Below, piece after piece: positions 1 to 7,234 of a DNA stretch of 13,854 nt. Position 1 is the stretch's first letter. Each line of letters starts with the position of its first letter. Source of the DNA: RUG13091 sp963619935 (lineage in GTDB: Bacteria; Bacillota_I; Bacilli_A; RFN20; CAG-826); contig CAVEYA010000036.1 of the NCBI GenBank assembly GCA_963619935.1, forward strand, positions 1-13,854, in the 5' to 3' direction. A program made the translations under genes and the position numbers. Below the pieces are notes generated by a model. The model was not told the DNA's origin, made no database searches, and saw only the letters and a list, made by a program, of their open reading frames with translations.

Positions 1-171
1 TCCCGTAACAGATCCAAATGCTCCGTCAAAAAATAAAGTCAAGATAGTTAAACCTGTTAAATTAACACCTGCATTAATTAAAAAAGATCCGACGACTAAT
101 AGTAACAACGAAATTGCTGACATTAAAATTGCCGAAGCAAAGAAAGGAATTGCTAAATTTTTTTTATTCAT
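1..171 (-). CDS. N-terminal part of a membrane protein, possibly an ABC transporter permease (cut by window edge)
   Basis: Reading the minus strand from the ATG at 169-171 gives 57 residues with no stop before the window edge. The start is well supported: an AGGAGA ribosome binding site lies about 8 bases upstream, and a promoter lies at 197-225. Residues 2-4 are NKK, followed by a long hydrophobic stretch (about residues 6-34), as in an uncleaved membrane anchor. Near the edge is LFFDGAFGS. A GAFGS segment after the first membrane helix is common in permeases of the BPD_transp_2 group (nucleoside or simple-sugar uptake, YufP/NupP-like). That assignment is inferred from one short motif and could be wrong; a hydrophobic protein of another family is possible. 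It is a separate transcription unit from the large surface gene, whose terminator lies upstream at 338-363. Confidence 0.45.
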   Translation of the reverse strand, partial: MNKKNLAIPFFASAILMSAISLLLLVVGSFLINAGVNLTGLTILTLFFDGAFGSVTG

Positions 172-196
172 TTTATATCTCCTAAATTATGCTTTT

Positions 197-225
197 ATTA
201 AAACGCATAGCCTGCCCCCCGTCAA
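197..225 (-). promoter_or_regulatory. Promoter of the partial permease-like gene
   Basis: On the minus strand, TTGACG (220-225) is followed by a 17-base spacer and TTTAAT (197-202). This is a good sigma-A-type promoter. Transcription would start near 190, leaving a leader of about 19 bases that still contains the AGGAGA ribosome binding site of the gene starting at 171. The spacer begins with a run of G, which is unusual in this AT-rich window. Confidence 0.6.
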
Positions 226-337
226 GGATTTACTTATGCAGCCATCAAAAAGTTTTTCACTATATGAAAGGGAATATTTGTAGTTTTTTGTAGGCTATAT
301 TTTCGGTGTTTTGAAAGATTTTGCCTAGTTTGTGAAT

Positions 338-363
338 AAAAAAAGATAGGTTTTCGCCTATCT
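338..363 (-). terminator. Rho-independent terminator of the large surface-protein gene
   Basis: On the minus strand a 7-bp stem (AGATAGG at 344-350 with CCTATCT at 357-363) encloses a six-base loop, and the stem is followed by seven T residues (A run at 338-344 on the plus strand). The TAG stop codon of the large gene (358-360) lies inside the stem, so coding sequence runs directly into the terminator. Confidence 0.85.
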
Positions 364-3318
364 AGAAGTTTCTTTTGTAAGAACTGTATTTAGAGTGTCC
401 CCCGCATGTGCGCTTACGTATTCATCTAAATATGTAATCTTATTAGAATCATTAATTTCAATGCTTGTATCGTTTTGTAACGTTAACTGGCCACTTAATG
501 TAATAGAGATACCAACATCGATACTTAATGTTAACTTTAAGGATTCTAATTGATTTTGATCATTATGATAAATGCTAATTTGTAAGGACTTTAAATCATT
601 ATTTTGGGCTAACTCACCAATGTTTAAATCAAGATAGAAGTATTTATCAGTTATGTTGTGATTAAAATCATTAACTAATTCTTCATAATGAATTTGCCCT
701 TTTTCGCCATCTGATGAAGTAATTTGTNNNNNNNNNNNNNNNNNNNNNNNNNNNNNNNNNNNNNNNNNNNNNGTTGTGTTGTGATTAAAGTCATTCACTA
801 ATTCTTCATAATGAATTTGCCCTTTTTCGCCATCTGATGAAGTAATTTGTCCCATAATGCTATCGGATAAACCAAGCACATTTTGACAAAGAATAGTTAA
901 AATATTATTCATAAAATAGTCTTTGTCGCACTTTAATGAAACAGTGTAATAATATTTCTTCACCCAGAAAGCACCTGAAGTTTCATCAATTCTTTGCACA
1001 TAGAAATTGCCATTATCATACATGATGTATGCTTTACGACCATCTGTGTTTGTGTAATTACCATTTTTATTAACACCAATAACAGTTGGAATATCTGGTA
1101 ATGTGACCAAAATTTGAACATTGCCTTTGTTATTACGAATTTTAATATCAATGTTCACGTCAATATTAATACCAAGTATTGTCACAGTTAAGGAACCAGA
1201 GAAATGGTAATAATTAAATCTAGAGGTGTTAATACCGAATTCTAATAATGTTTTGATATCAGATAAATCAAGATAACTATCATCTTTAGTTAATCTCATG
1301 CCTGATTCAATAGAAGAATCAAAATCGTTGATATCCACGGAAATGTTAAAAACATTGCCTTTAATATTTAAATTTACGACGTCAATTCCTTTGACCTTAT
1401 CTTTTTGATAACGGACCACTAAAGTGAAATCTACATCGTTATAACCAATTAAAGCAGCGTTTAACCCTAAGGTAATCTTTTCTTCGGTAACATCAATACT
1501 ATTAAGAATATCGGTGTTTAATAATACGGAATAATCTTTATTAGAAATTAATTTTGTTAATGGAGTATTTTTCGCAGCGTCTAATAATGAACCAAATAAT
1601 TCCATAAAATGGTCATCTTTTTCATTGTATAAGTTCATCGCAATATCATAGATATCCTTTAAGGATTGAATGCTAAAATAACAATTAAGTTTGTCATTAT
1701 AAGAAAGAAGGATTTCGTTTAAATCTTTCATATCAGCTTGAATCTTATGTACATAGTCATCACCATCCACTAGTGTGACTGTACCATAGCCAAATTTATT
1801 TTCTAAATCAAATTGGACATCACCAGTTATTGGCATGCTCTTTTTTGTTGCGTCAGCAAAATCAATTGAAGCATTCAGTTTTAAATGGAAAGCTTTTTGA
1901 TTAAGCAATGTATCAACACCATCTAATAAAGTTAAAGCTGGGTCAATCGCAACATATTCTGCTTTATTAATATTAATTTCTTGATAAGGAATAACTTTAA
2001 TTTCTAAATCACCAGAATATGTATCGTAAGTAAAATTATTAATATTAATAGATTCAATTTGTTCCTCATTAAATGTCACAAGTAAATTAATTGGGCCAAA
2101 TGGTAATGAAAAATATCCAGGTTTTAAAGTAATGGATAAAGAATTATCAGTAATGTTTAAATCACTAGCAATCTCTGGTAAATCATTCGCATAAGTTAAA
2201 ATCTTGTTTAAATCAATCTCTTTTACTAATGCGGAGATTTGATCAATTACACTTGCTTCTTCCTTATTTGGAAGCTTATTAATAATGTAAGTGGCTAAAT
2301 CAGTAATTGAAGCCTTACTCATTGATACCTTTAAGGTATTGTAATTAGCAAATACACTATCATCTAAATAACCAGCTTTAATATTATGTTCACGGCCACC
2401 TTCAGTTATTTTTAAATCAGTAAATAAAGAGATTTGTTTATCTAACGCAAAAGTTAAATCGCCATTCACATCAAAGAAATCTTCTTCACCTTTGTTAACA
2501 TCCGCAGATAAACTAACAGTCGCCTTTTTGTCATTCACTAAAGACATAATAGAATTTACTAATGTAAATGTTGGTCTAAAGTTTTGATATGTAGGAGCGT
2601 TTTCTTTTAAAGAAGGATTTATCATCGCGATATCTTCTTTTAAAGTATGTAAATTACTAGATGCAGATAATGTCATTCCCATCACTTCCGCATTATTAAT
2701 ACGGATACCAGTCATATTAAAAGCATCATCGCTTAAGAATTCTAAAACGATATTTTCCGCAAAATTAAATTTAAAATAATGGCCATTGTCTTTGAATTCT
2801 TCCATATTATTTAATTTGCTTAATAATGAATCGAAATCTAAAGATGCAAATTCATCAGGAATAGTTAAATTTAATCCCCAAGTTGGTAGCATATTCATTA
2901 CGTCTGTAATATTAGAGGATTCTAAATATAAATGGGTGTTATCAAAGTCGACATAGATAGTGTTATCAAAGTAGCCAAAAGACGCAGCAACATCTAAAGT
3001 GTCGTATTTAACATTGATATCACCTGCTACTTTAACGTTTTCTAAATCAGAAATTGAGATTTGTAAATTATTGACGCTTAAATCGATATTACCAATAGAT
3101 TCACTATTGATAGATAAGGAAATATCGCCCGCTAATGCTTGAGAATCCACTAAATTACTTAGATATTGTTCAGAAGCTGTCATTGGTGTAGCAACTGTAT
3201 CAATTGTTTTTGAAACAGTATCACTAGCTTTTTTGTATGAAAGCATAAATCCTGATCCAGCTCCTAAAGCAAAGACAGTTGCGAATATGCCTGTATGTAT
3301 TAATATTTTTTTAATCAT
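358..3318 (-). CDS. Large membrane-anchored, beta-rich surface protein with four repeated modules (contains assembly gap)
   Basis: I do not recognise a family. Residues 1-27 (MIKK, then a hydrophobic stretch) look like a signal anchor; there is no lipobox cysteine and no LPxTG sorting signal. The rest alternates polar and hydrophobic residues, typical of extended beta sheet, and falls into four divergent modules at about residues 58-240, 250-452, 458-668 and 700-950. Each has a GD-containing strand (VAGDINV, VNGDLTF, ITGDVQF; GSLTV in the fourth), then in modules 1-3 a segment such as HNIKAGYLDD or SFGYFDNT, a short helical part rich in Leu, and two or three closing strands. The start has an AGGAG site 9 bases upstream, overlapping the TAG of the preceding gene, so the two genes are probably cotranscribed and translationally coupled. 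The gene contains 45 N (728-772) flanked by a duplicated 78-base segment, so the true protein is probably about 945 residues. An outside-facing binding or lipid-handling protein is possible but unproven. Confidence 0.75.
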   Translation of the reverse strand: MIKKILIHTGIFATVFALGAGSGFMLSYKKASDTVSKTIDTVATPMTASEQYLSNLVDSQALAGDISLSINSESIGNIDLSVNNLQISISDLENVKVAGDINVKYDTLDVAASFGYFDNTIYVDFDNTHLYLESSNITDVMNMLPTWGLNLTIPDEFASLDFDSLLSKLNNMEEFKDNGHYFKFNFAENIVLEFLSDDAFNMTGIRINNAEVMGMTLSASSNLHTLKEDIAMINPSLKENAPTYQNFRPTFTLVNSIMSLVNDKKATVSLSADVNKGEEDFFDVNGDLTFALDKQISLFTDLKITEGGREHNIKAGYLDDSVFANYNTLKVSMSKASITDLATYIINKLPNKEEASVIDQISALVKEIDLNKILTYANDLPEIASDLNITDNSLSITLKPGYFSLPFGPINLLVTFNEEQIESININNFTYDTYSGDLEIKVIPYQEININKAEYVAIDPALTLLDGVDTLLNQKAFHLKLNASIDFADATKKSMPITGDVQFDLENKFGYGTVTLVDGDDYVHKIQADMKDLNEILLSYNDKLNCYFSIQSLKDIYDIAMNLYNEKDDHFMELFGSLLDAAKNTPLTKLISNKDYSVLLNTDILNSIDVTEEKITLGLNAALIGYNDVDFTLVVRYQKDKVKGIDVVNLNIKGNVFNISVDINDFDSSIESGMRLTKDDSYLDLSDIKTLLEFGINTSRFNYYHFSGSLTVTILGINIDVNIDIKIRNNKGNVQILVTLPDIPTVIGVNKNGNYTNTDGRKAYIMYDNGNFYVQRIDETSGAFWVKKYYYTVSLKCDKDYFMNNILTILCQNVLGLSDSIMGQITSSDGEKGQIHYEELVNDFNHNTXXXXXXXXXXXXXXXXQITSSDGEKGQIHYEELVNDFNHNITDKYFYLDLNIGELAQNNDLKSLQISIYHNDQNQLESLKLTLSIDVGISITLSGQLTLQNDTSIEINDSNKITYLDEYVSAHAGDTLNTVLTKETSR
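650..850. repeat. 78-base direct repeat exactly flanking an assembly gap
   Basis: Positions 650-727 and 773-850 are 78-base copies that differ at three positions. The left copy ends on the last base before the N run and the right copy begins on the first base after it, which is the pattern of two overlapping contig ends that were scaffolded rather than merged. Removing one copy plus the 45 N deletes 123 bases (41 codons) and keeps the reading frame. A true tandem duplication is the alternative, but it would have to coincide with the gap on both sides. Confidence 0.85.
728..772. other. Assembly gap (45 N)
   Basis: A run of 45 undetermined bases lies inside the large surface-protein gene. It appears in the translation as 16 unknown residues, and its length is a scaffolding estimate, not sequence. 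Confidence 1.
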
Positions 3319-3330
3319 TATATTTAACTC

Positions 3331-4272
3331 CTAATAAATAACGTCAGTCTCCGTATCTGGAATCGGCTCACTGCTTTGATGGTTGAAGACTTGCGTTAAT
3401 GTCGCACTAGATTTATTTTCTCCAACCACATAGACTGTATATTTTTCAGCAACATCAAGTTGTTTTAAGTTCAATTCTTTATCTAAAGTCAGTGTTAATT
3501 CTACAGAAGAGAATTGTGGATTTTTCTTTAAATTTGAAACTTTAACCATTTGTTTAACATATCTTAATACAGAAGTTATTGGATCAAGATTTAATGTCAC
3601 AATGTAATTATCGTTTTTTTCTTCTAATTTGCTATCAAGCACTGTTTTGCTAGAAACAATATAAATGATAGGTCTAGCTAAATGCTTACCCCAAAGATTT
3701 TCATGCTCTTCTAATGTTACTTCTTGATCAAACTTCCATTTAGCAGTGCCACTTTCTTTTACATTTGAGCCAAGATATTCTTTAATCTTTTCTGGCCCTT
3801 GATAAAAACGAGAAGCACATTTCACCAAAGATGAGTAAGAAATCGATTCATTAAAAATATCGCTACCAATATGAACATCAGATGCGTAAATAATTTGTTT
3901 CACACCAGCGGCTTTTACTTGTCCATGAGTAATAGAAGAAGTATGCTCTGAATTAGCAAATTTATAAGCTGCAATATTAACTAAATCGCAATGCTTAAAT
4001 TGACTAATAGAATTGTTTTTATTGTATTTATCCATAAGAGCAGATACATCATCTTCATAACTTAACGGATCAAAGGCATCATAATTAATGCCAGGTTTAG
4101 ACATAACAACGCCAAAATAGGTACCAACAGAAGCACCTGCTACAACGGCAACTAAACAAGATATGCTAGTTCCTAATAAACTATTAAACTTATTTTTGTG
4201 TTTAAGAATAGCGTTAGTGGCTCCGACCATTGGGGAGCTAATAACTTCAATTTCTTTTTTGTTCTTTTTCAT
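3331..4272 (-). CDS. Single-pass membrane protein with extracellular domain, unknown family; partner of the large surface protein
   Basis: I do not recognise this protein. From the ATG at 4272 it is about 313 residues: a Lys-rich cytoplasmic N-terminus of about 32 residues, one membrane helix (about residues 33-57, containing SCLVAVVAGASVGTYFGVV), and a long outside domain. The final third has strands such as YIVTLNLD and VELTLTLDKELNLKQLDV, resembling the closing strands of the modules in the large downstream protein, so the two may be distantly related. Start choice is uncertain. In-frame alternatives are ATG at 4281 and GTG at 4293, and none has a good ribosome binding site; the nearest purine run, AGGGGG near 4310, is too far away. 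The stop TAG (3331-3333) overlaps the ribosome binding site of the large gene, 12 bases before its ATG, which indicates an operon. Confidence 0.7.
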   Translation of the reverse strand: MKKNKKEIEVISSPMVGATNAILKHKNKFNSLLGTSISCLVAVVAGASVGTYFGVVMSKPGINYDAFDPLSYEDDVSALMDKYNKNNSISQFKHCDLVNIAAYKFANSEHTSSITHGQVKAAGVKQIIYASDVHIGSDIFNESISYSSLVKCASRFYQGPEKIKEYLGSNVKESGTAKWKFDQEVTLEEHENLWGKHLARPIIYIVSSKTVLDSKLEEKNDNYIVTLNLDPITSVLRYVKQMVKVSNLKKNPQFSSVELTLTLDKELNLKQLDVAEKYTVYVVGENKSSATLTQVFNHQSSEPIPDTETDVIY

Positions 4273-4421
4273 TGTGCACATAAGTGTATACACACACGTT
4301 AAAAAATGCCCCCTACATCGTAAGAAAAATTAAGATAGTTATTTTCTCTAACTCTCCAAATAAGAGAATTGGCATGTATTTTGCTGGATTTCAGGCGCAA
4401 AATGCATTAATATTGCTTTAT
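4273..4421. promoter_or_regulatory. Divergent intergenic region with palindromes between the surface operon and the XRE regulator
   Basis: This region separates two divergent genes and should hold promoters for both. It contains a perfect 10-base palindrome GTGTATACAC at 4284-4293, directly upstream of the chosen minus-strand start, and an inverted repeat TTCTCT (4344-4349) / AGAGAA (4363-4368) with a 13-base loop. Either could be an operator for the adjacent regulator, but both are short and could be chance. I find no convincing minus-strand promoter; the best candidate (TTGGAG, 16 bases, TATCTT) is weak. Confidence 0.35.
4408..4413 (+). promoter_or_regulatory. Candidate -10 box for the XRE regulator
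   Basis: TAATAT lies 8 bases upstream of the ATG at 4422. No good -35 element is present at the usual spacing (TTGCTG at 4381-4386 is 21 bases away). If used, transcription would start around 4420, making the mRNA leaderless. This agrees with the absence of any Shine-Dalgarno sequence before the ATG. Confidence 0.35.
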
Positions 4422-5027
4422 ATGGAAGATTTAAAGATTGTTGTTGGTAAAAACCTTGCCTCTTTAAGAAAAAAGAAGAAATTAACTCAACTTGAACTTG
4501 CAGAAAAGATGAATTACTCCGATAAAGCGGTGAGCAAATGGGAGCAAGGAGCAACCTTGCCAGATATAGAAACCCTTAAATCATTGTGTGATTTTTATGG
4601 AGTCACAATTGATTATTTGACACATGAGGAAAACATTAATAAACCAGAATTAAATAATAAAAAAGATCGTATTGTGTTGGTCAATCGAATCATCATCACT
4701 TGCTTATTAGCTACTTTAGTTTGGATGGTTTCTGTAATTGCTTTCGTTTACCCACAGTTATTCCTTAATCAACAACATGGAAATTGGTTGGCGTTTGTTT
4801 GGGCAGTTCCAGCAACAGGTGTAGTAATTACTGTTATGAACCGTTTATATTGGAAAAACAAATTAGTGTATATAATTTGCTTTTCACTTATTATTTGGAG
4901 TTTATTAACAAGCATTTATTTGCATTTTTGTATCTTAAGAAATCAAAATCTTTGGCTACTATATTTGTTAGGCATACCATTACAAATAGCAATTATTTTG
5001 TGGGGATTAATGAGAAGAAAAAAATAG
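4422..5027 (+). CDS. XRE-family transcriptional regulator with four C-terminal membrane helices
   Basis: The 201-residue product starts at the ATG at 4422, which places GKNLASLRKKKKLTQLELAE at residues 9-28 as expected for this family. The open frame continues further upstream but would overlap the divergent gene. Residues ~8-66 form an HTH_3 (Cro/C1) domain, including YSDKAVSKWEQG at the recognition helix and the typical FYGVTIDYL end. A charged linker (~67-84) leads to four hydrophobic helices at about 87-110, 121-141, 147-170 and 176-196. This is a known Firmicutes architecture of membrane-tethered XRE regulators whose signals are mostly unknown. It presumably binds DNA from the membrane, possibly in the divergent intergenic region controlling itself and the surface operon; that is inference from position. 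The TAG stop lies in the stem of the terminator at 5021-5044. Confidence 0.85.
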   Translation: MEDLKIVVGKNLASLRKKKKLTQLELAEKMNYSDKAVSKWEQGATLPDIETLKSLCDFYGVTIDYLTHEENINKPELNNKKDRIVLVNRIIITCLLATLVWMVSVIAFVYPQLFLNQQHGNWLAFVWAVPATGVVITVMNRLYWKNKLVYIICFSLIIWSLLTSIYLHFCILRNQNLWLLYLLGIPLQIAIILWGLMRRKK

Positions 5028-5044
5028 CAGGAACCTGCTATTTT
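5021..5044. terminator. Bidirectional terminator between the XRE regulator and recA
   Basis: A perfect 10-bp stem (AAAATAGCAG at 5021-5030 with CTGCTATTTT at 5035-5044) encloses a GAAC loop. It is followed by a T-rich tract on each strand: TTTTCTTTAT on plus, and TTTTTTTCTTC on minus. It can stop the regulator transcript and the recA transcript arriving from the other side. The regulator stop codon (5025-5027) is inside the stem. Confidence 0.85.
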
Positions 5045-5062
5045 CTTTATCTGAATAATAAA

Positions 5063-6058
5063 TTATTCAACAACGCCTTCTTTTATTTTAAGTAATAATT
5101 CGTTAGCAATATCTTCGTTTTCTTTTAAATATGTTTTGGCGGAATCTCTACCTTGAGCAATCTTTTCGCCTTTATATTCAAACCAAGAACCACTCTTTTT
5201 GATTAAACCTAATGCCACAGCGCGATCAAGGATTTCACCTTGTTTAGAAATGCCTTGCCCATAAATAATATCAATTTCACATTGCTTAAATGGAGCAGCC
5301 ACTTTGTTTTTCACAATTTTAACACGGCAGGTATTACCATAAATGTCTCCACCATTTTTAAGAGCTTCTGTTCTACGAATATCGATTCTAATAGAAGCGT
5401 AGAATTTTAAAGCACGGCCACCAGAAGTGGTTTCTGGGTTACCATACATGACACCAACTTTTTCTCTTAATTGGTTAATAAAGATAACTGCGCATTCTTT
5501 CTTATTTAAGATACCTGCTAATTTACGCATTGCTTTAGACATTAATCTAGCTTGTAAGCCAACAGAGTTATCTCCCATTTCGCCATCAAGTTCAGCTTGT
5601 GGAACTAGAGCCGCAACACTATCAACAATAATCAAACTAATTGCACCACTGTCTGCAAGCATTTCCACAATCTCTAAGGCTTGTTCACCACTATCAGGTT
5701 GAGAAAGAATTAATTCATCAATATTAACCCCTAAATTCCTTGCATAAACTGGGTCAATTGCATGTTCAGCATCCACGAATGCTGCTCTTCCACCTTGTTT
5801 TTGGCATTCTGCAATTGCATGCAATGCTAATGTTGTTTTACCAGAAGATTCAGGACCATAAATTTCAATGATTCTGCCTTTTGGATATCCACCAACGCCA
5901 AGTGCTTCATCAAGGAGTAAGGAACCACTAGGGATAACGTCCACATCAACGGATTGGCGGTCGCCAAGTTTCATGACAGCGCCTTTTCCAAACATTTTTT
6001 GGATTTCTTTCAGTGTTTCTTCAAGATTCACTGATTGTTCATTTTTATCTTTGTTCAT
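5063..6058 (-). CDS. recA: RecA recombinase
   Basis: RecA forms ATP-dependent filaments on single-stranded DNA, drives homologous pairing and strand exchange, and stimulates LexA-type self-cleavage where an SOS system exists. The 331-residue product has Walker A GPESSGKT at 68-75, the catalytic Glu in VDAEHA (E98), Walker B LIIVDS around 142-147, loop 1 near GDNSVGLQARLMS and loop 2 after INQLREK (194-200) including NPETTSGGRALKFYAS. It is slightly shorter than the B. subtilis protein and lacks a long acidic tail. The ATG at 6058 is preceded by AGAGGTGA at correct spacing. It follows the cinA C-terminal gene by 51 bases, the same order as pgsA-cinA-recA in Bacillus. I see no GAAC-N4-GTTC LexA box upstream, so SOS control is not evident here. 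Its transcript ends at 5021-5044. Confidence 0.98.
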   Translation of the reverse strand: MNKDKNEQSVNLEETLKEIQKMFGKGAVMKLGDRQSVDVDVIPSGSLLLDEALGVGGYPKGRIIEIYGPESSGKTTLALHAIAECQKQGGRAAFVDAEHAIDPVYARNLGVNIDELILSQPDSGEQALEIVEMLADSGAISLIIVDSVAALVPQAELDGEMGDNSVGLQARLMSKAMRKLAGILNKKECAVIFINQLREKVGVMYGNPETTSGGRALKFYASIRIDIRRTEALKNGGDIYGNTCRVKIVKNKVAAPFKQCEIDIIYGQGISKQGEILDRAVALGLIKKSGSWFEYKGEKIAQGRDSAKTYLKENEDIANELLLKIKEGVVE

Positions 6059-6109
6059 AAAATCACCTCTATATTATTAAATATTCAAGTTAAAGGATAT
6101 TTTTATAAA

Positions 6110-6580
6110 TTATTTGTTATTTTTTAACATAATTGATAATTGTTTGAGAGCAAAATCAACCGCTTGCTTTTGAATTTCTTCACGCGTACCTTTTAATTTT
6201 AATCCGTACACCTCTACGCGTACGCCTGTTGCGAGACCGATATAAACTTCGCCAACTGGTTTACCTTCCATCGCGTCAGGACCAGCATTACCTGTAAAGG
6301 AAACACAATAATCGGTATTTAATAATTGCATTCCGCGGTACGCCATTTGGGAGGCTATTTCTCCAGAAACAACGCCATGCTTTTCAATATCTTCTTTGCT
6401 AATTTTTAATAAATTTTCTTTTTCTTCAGTTGCATAAGTCACTAAAGCGCCTTTAAAAAATTTACTAGCGCCGCTAACCTTAGTGATGCTGCTAGCAAAT
6501 AAACCACCCGTAAAAGATTCAACTGAACCTAATGTTTTATGATTATCAATAAACAATTGATTAAAATCTTTAACTTCCAT
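6110..6580 (-). CDS. CinA C-terminal domain protein (PncC-type NMN amidohydrolase)
   Basis: Proteins of this domain (PncC, COG1546) deamidate nicotinamide mononucleotide to nicotinate mononucleotide in NAD salvage. The 156-residue product is the whole domain: ESFTGG at 21-26 carries the conserved Ser, VTYATEEK at 47-54 holds the conserved Tyr/Lys pair, and TGNAGPDAMEGKPVG spans about 96-110. The usual ESCTGG has Phe in place of Cys here. The N-terminal COG1058 domain of full-length CinA (about 250 residues) is absent, and there is no room for it, because the pgsA stop lies two bases before this ATG. AGGGGA, about 12 bases upstream inside the end of pgsA, is the probable ribosome binding site. 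Position between pgsA and recA matches full-length cinA in Bacillus, so this is probably a shortened orthologue. Confidence 0.9.
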   Translation of the reverse strand: MEVKDFNQLFIDNHKTLGSVESFTGGLFASSITKVSGASKFFKGALVTYATEEKENLLKISKEDIEKHGVVSGEIASQMAYRGMQLLNTDYCVSFTGNAGPDAMEGKPVGEVYIGLATGVRVEVYGLKLKGTREEIQKQAVDFALKQLSIMLKNNK

Positions 6581-6582
6581 AA

Positions 6583-7215
6583 TTATTTATTCCCCTTAAA
6601 TACTTTTGCGTTTTGAATAACATAAATCACACCAGAAATAACAGATACTAATGTGGCTAAATAAACAAAAATATCAGCGATACGAACAGACCAAGAAGCA
6701 TCAAAATAACTAAATGGCCAACCGTTTAATAAAACAAGCGAAACAGCAATCATTTCTAAAACTGTTTTGGCTTTTCCAAAAATGTTCGCTGCAATAACCA
6801 CACCTTTTTGTGCGGCAATAAAGCGTAAAGCATCAACAACAATATCTCTAGCAACTAATAAAAGTGCACACCACAAAGAAAAATTCATTTGTCCACTTGT
6901 GTAACTAGCTGGAACAATTAAGAAAATTACCATTGAGTTAATTAATAATTTATCTGCAACTGGATCAAGGAATTTGCCTAAATCTGTAACTTGATGATTT
7001 TTTCTTGCTAAGTATCCATCTAAAAAATCAGTAAAACTTGCTAATAAAAAGAAAATAAATAAGCCAAAATATAACCAGTTAATACCACTATTTCCAATAT
7101 TTGGAATACTAAATGATGGATTAACTAAACCGATCACATACAAAGTGAATAAACCAATTACCATAATGACAATAGCAATGATTCTTGAAAATGTAATTTT
7201 TGTTGGTGTGTTCAT
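6583..7215 (-). CDS. pgsA: CDP-diacylglycerol--glycerol-3-phosphate 3-phosphatidyltransferase
   Basis: PgsA transfers a phosphatidyl group from CDP-diacylglycerol to sn-glycerol 3-phosphate, the committed step to phosphatidylglycerol, in the cytoplasmic membrane. The 210-residue protein carries the complete CDP-alcohol phosphotransferase motif: D66-G67-x2-A70-R71-x8-G80-x3-D84-x3-D88, read from DGYLAR through GKFLDPVADK. Several hydrophobic segments (about 10-30, 45-62, 90-120, 150-165, 180-203) fit a multi-pass protein. GAGGT lies 6 bases before the ATG at 7215. The start is only about 20 bases after the 3' end of rnpB with no terminator between, and it is followed by the cinA domain gene after two bases, so gpsB, rnpB, pgsA, cinA and recA may share transcripts. 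A related CDP-alcohol phosphotransferase such as cardiolipin synthase is less likely given the pgsA-cinA-recA order. Confidence 0.93.
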   Translation of the reverse strand: MNTPTKITFSRIIAIVIMVIGLFTLYVIGLVNPSFSIPNIGNSGINWLYFGLFIFFLLASFTDFLDGYLARKNHQVTDLGKFLDPVADKLLINSMVIFLIVPASYTSGQMNFSLWCALLLVARDIVVDALRFIAAQKGVVIAANIFGKAKTVLEMIAVSLVLLNGWPFSYFDASWSVRIADIFVYLATLVSVISGVIYVIQNAKVFKGNK

Positions 7216-7234
7216 ATTTACCTCTTTAGTGAGT

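Larger units (their letters stand above)
400..3147 (-). repeat. Four tandem protein-level modules within the large surface protein
   Basis: The repeat is visible in protein, not in DNA. Comparable landmarks recur about every 200 residues. The openings are LVDSQALAGDISLSI (residue ~57), LVNDKKATVSLSADV (~260) and LLNQKAFHLKLNASI (~471). Next comes a GD-strand at about residues 99, 286 and 499, and then Y-D/N-rich segments (GYFDNTIYVDF, GYLDDSVFANY). The closings are ITDNSLSITLKPG (~389), VTEEKITLGLNAA (~610) and ITDKYFYLDLNIG (~889). The last module is the most divergent and holds the assembly gap. Boundaries are approximate because they were set by eye. Confidence 0.55.

Noticed and set aside
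960..1151. Minus-strand 63-codon frame inside the large gene
   Set aside because: It is in a different frame from the long coding region, has no ribosome binding site and no recognisable sequence.
4284..4421. Upstream extension of the XRE regulator to an ATG at 4284
   Set aside because: It would add 46 residues unlike the family and overlap the divergent gene; the ATG at 4422 places the HTH domain correctly.
6059..6109. LexA/SOS box upstream of recA
   Set aside because: No GAAC-N4-GTTC-like sequence is present in the 51-base spacer, which is only AT-rich.
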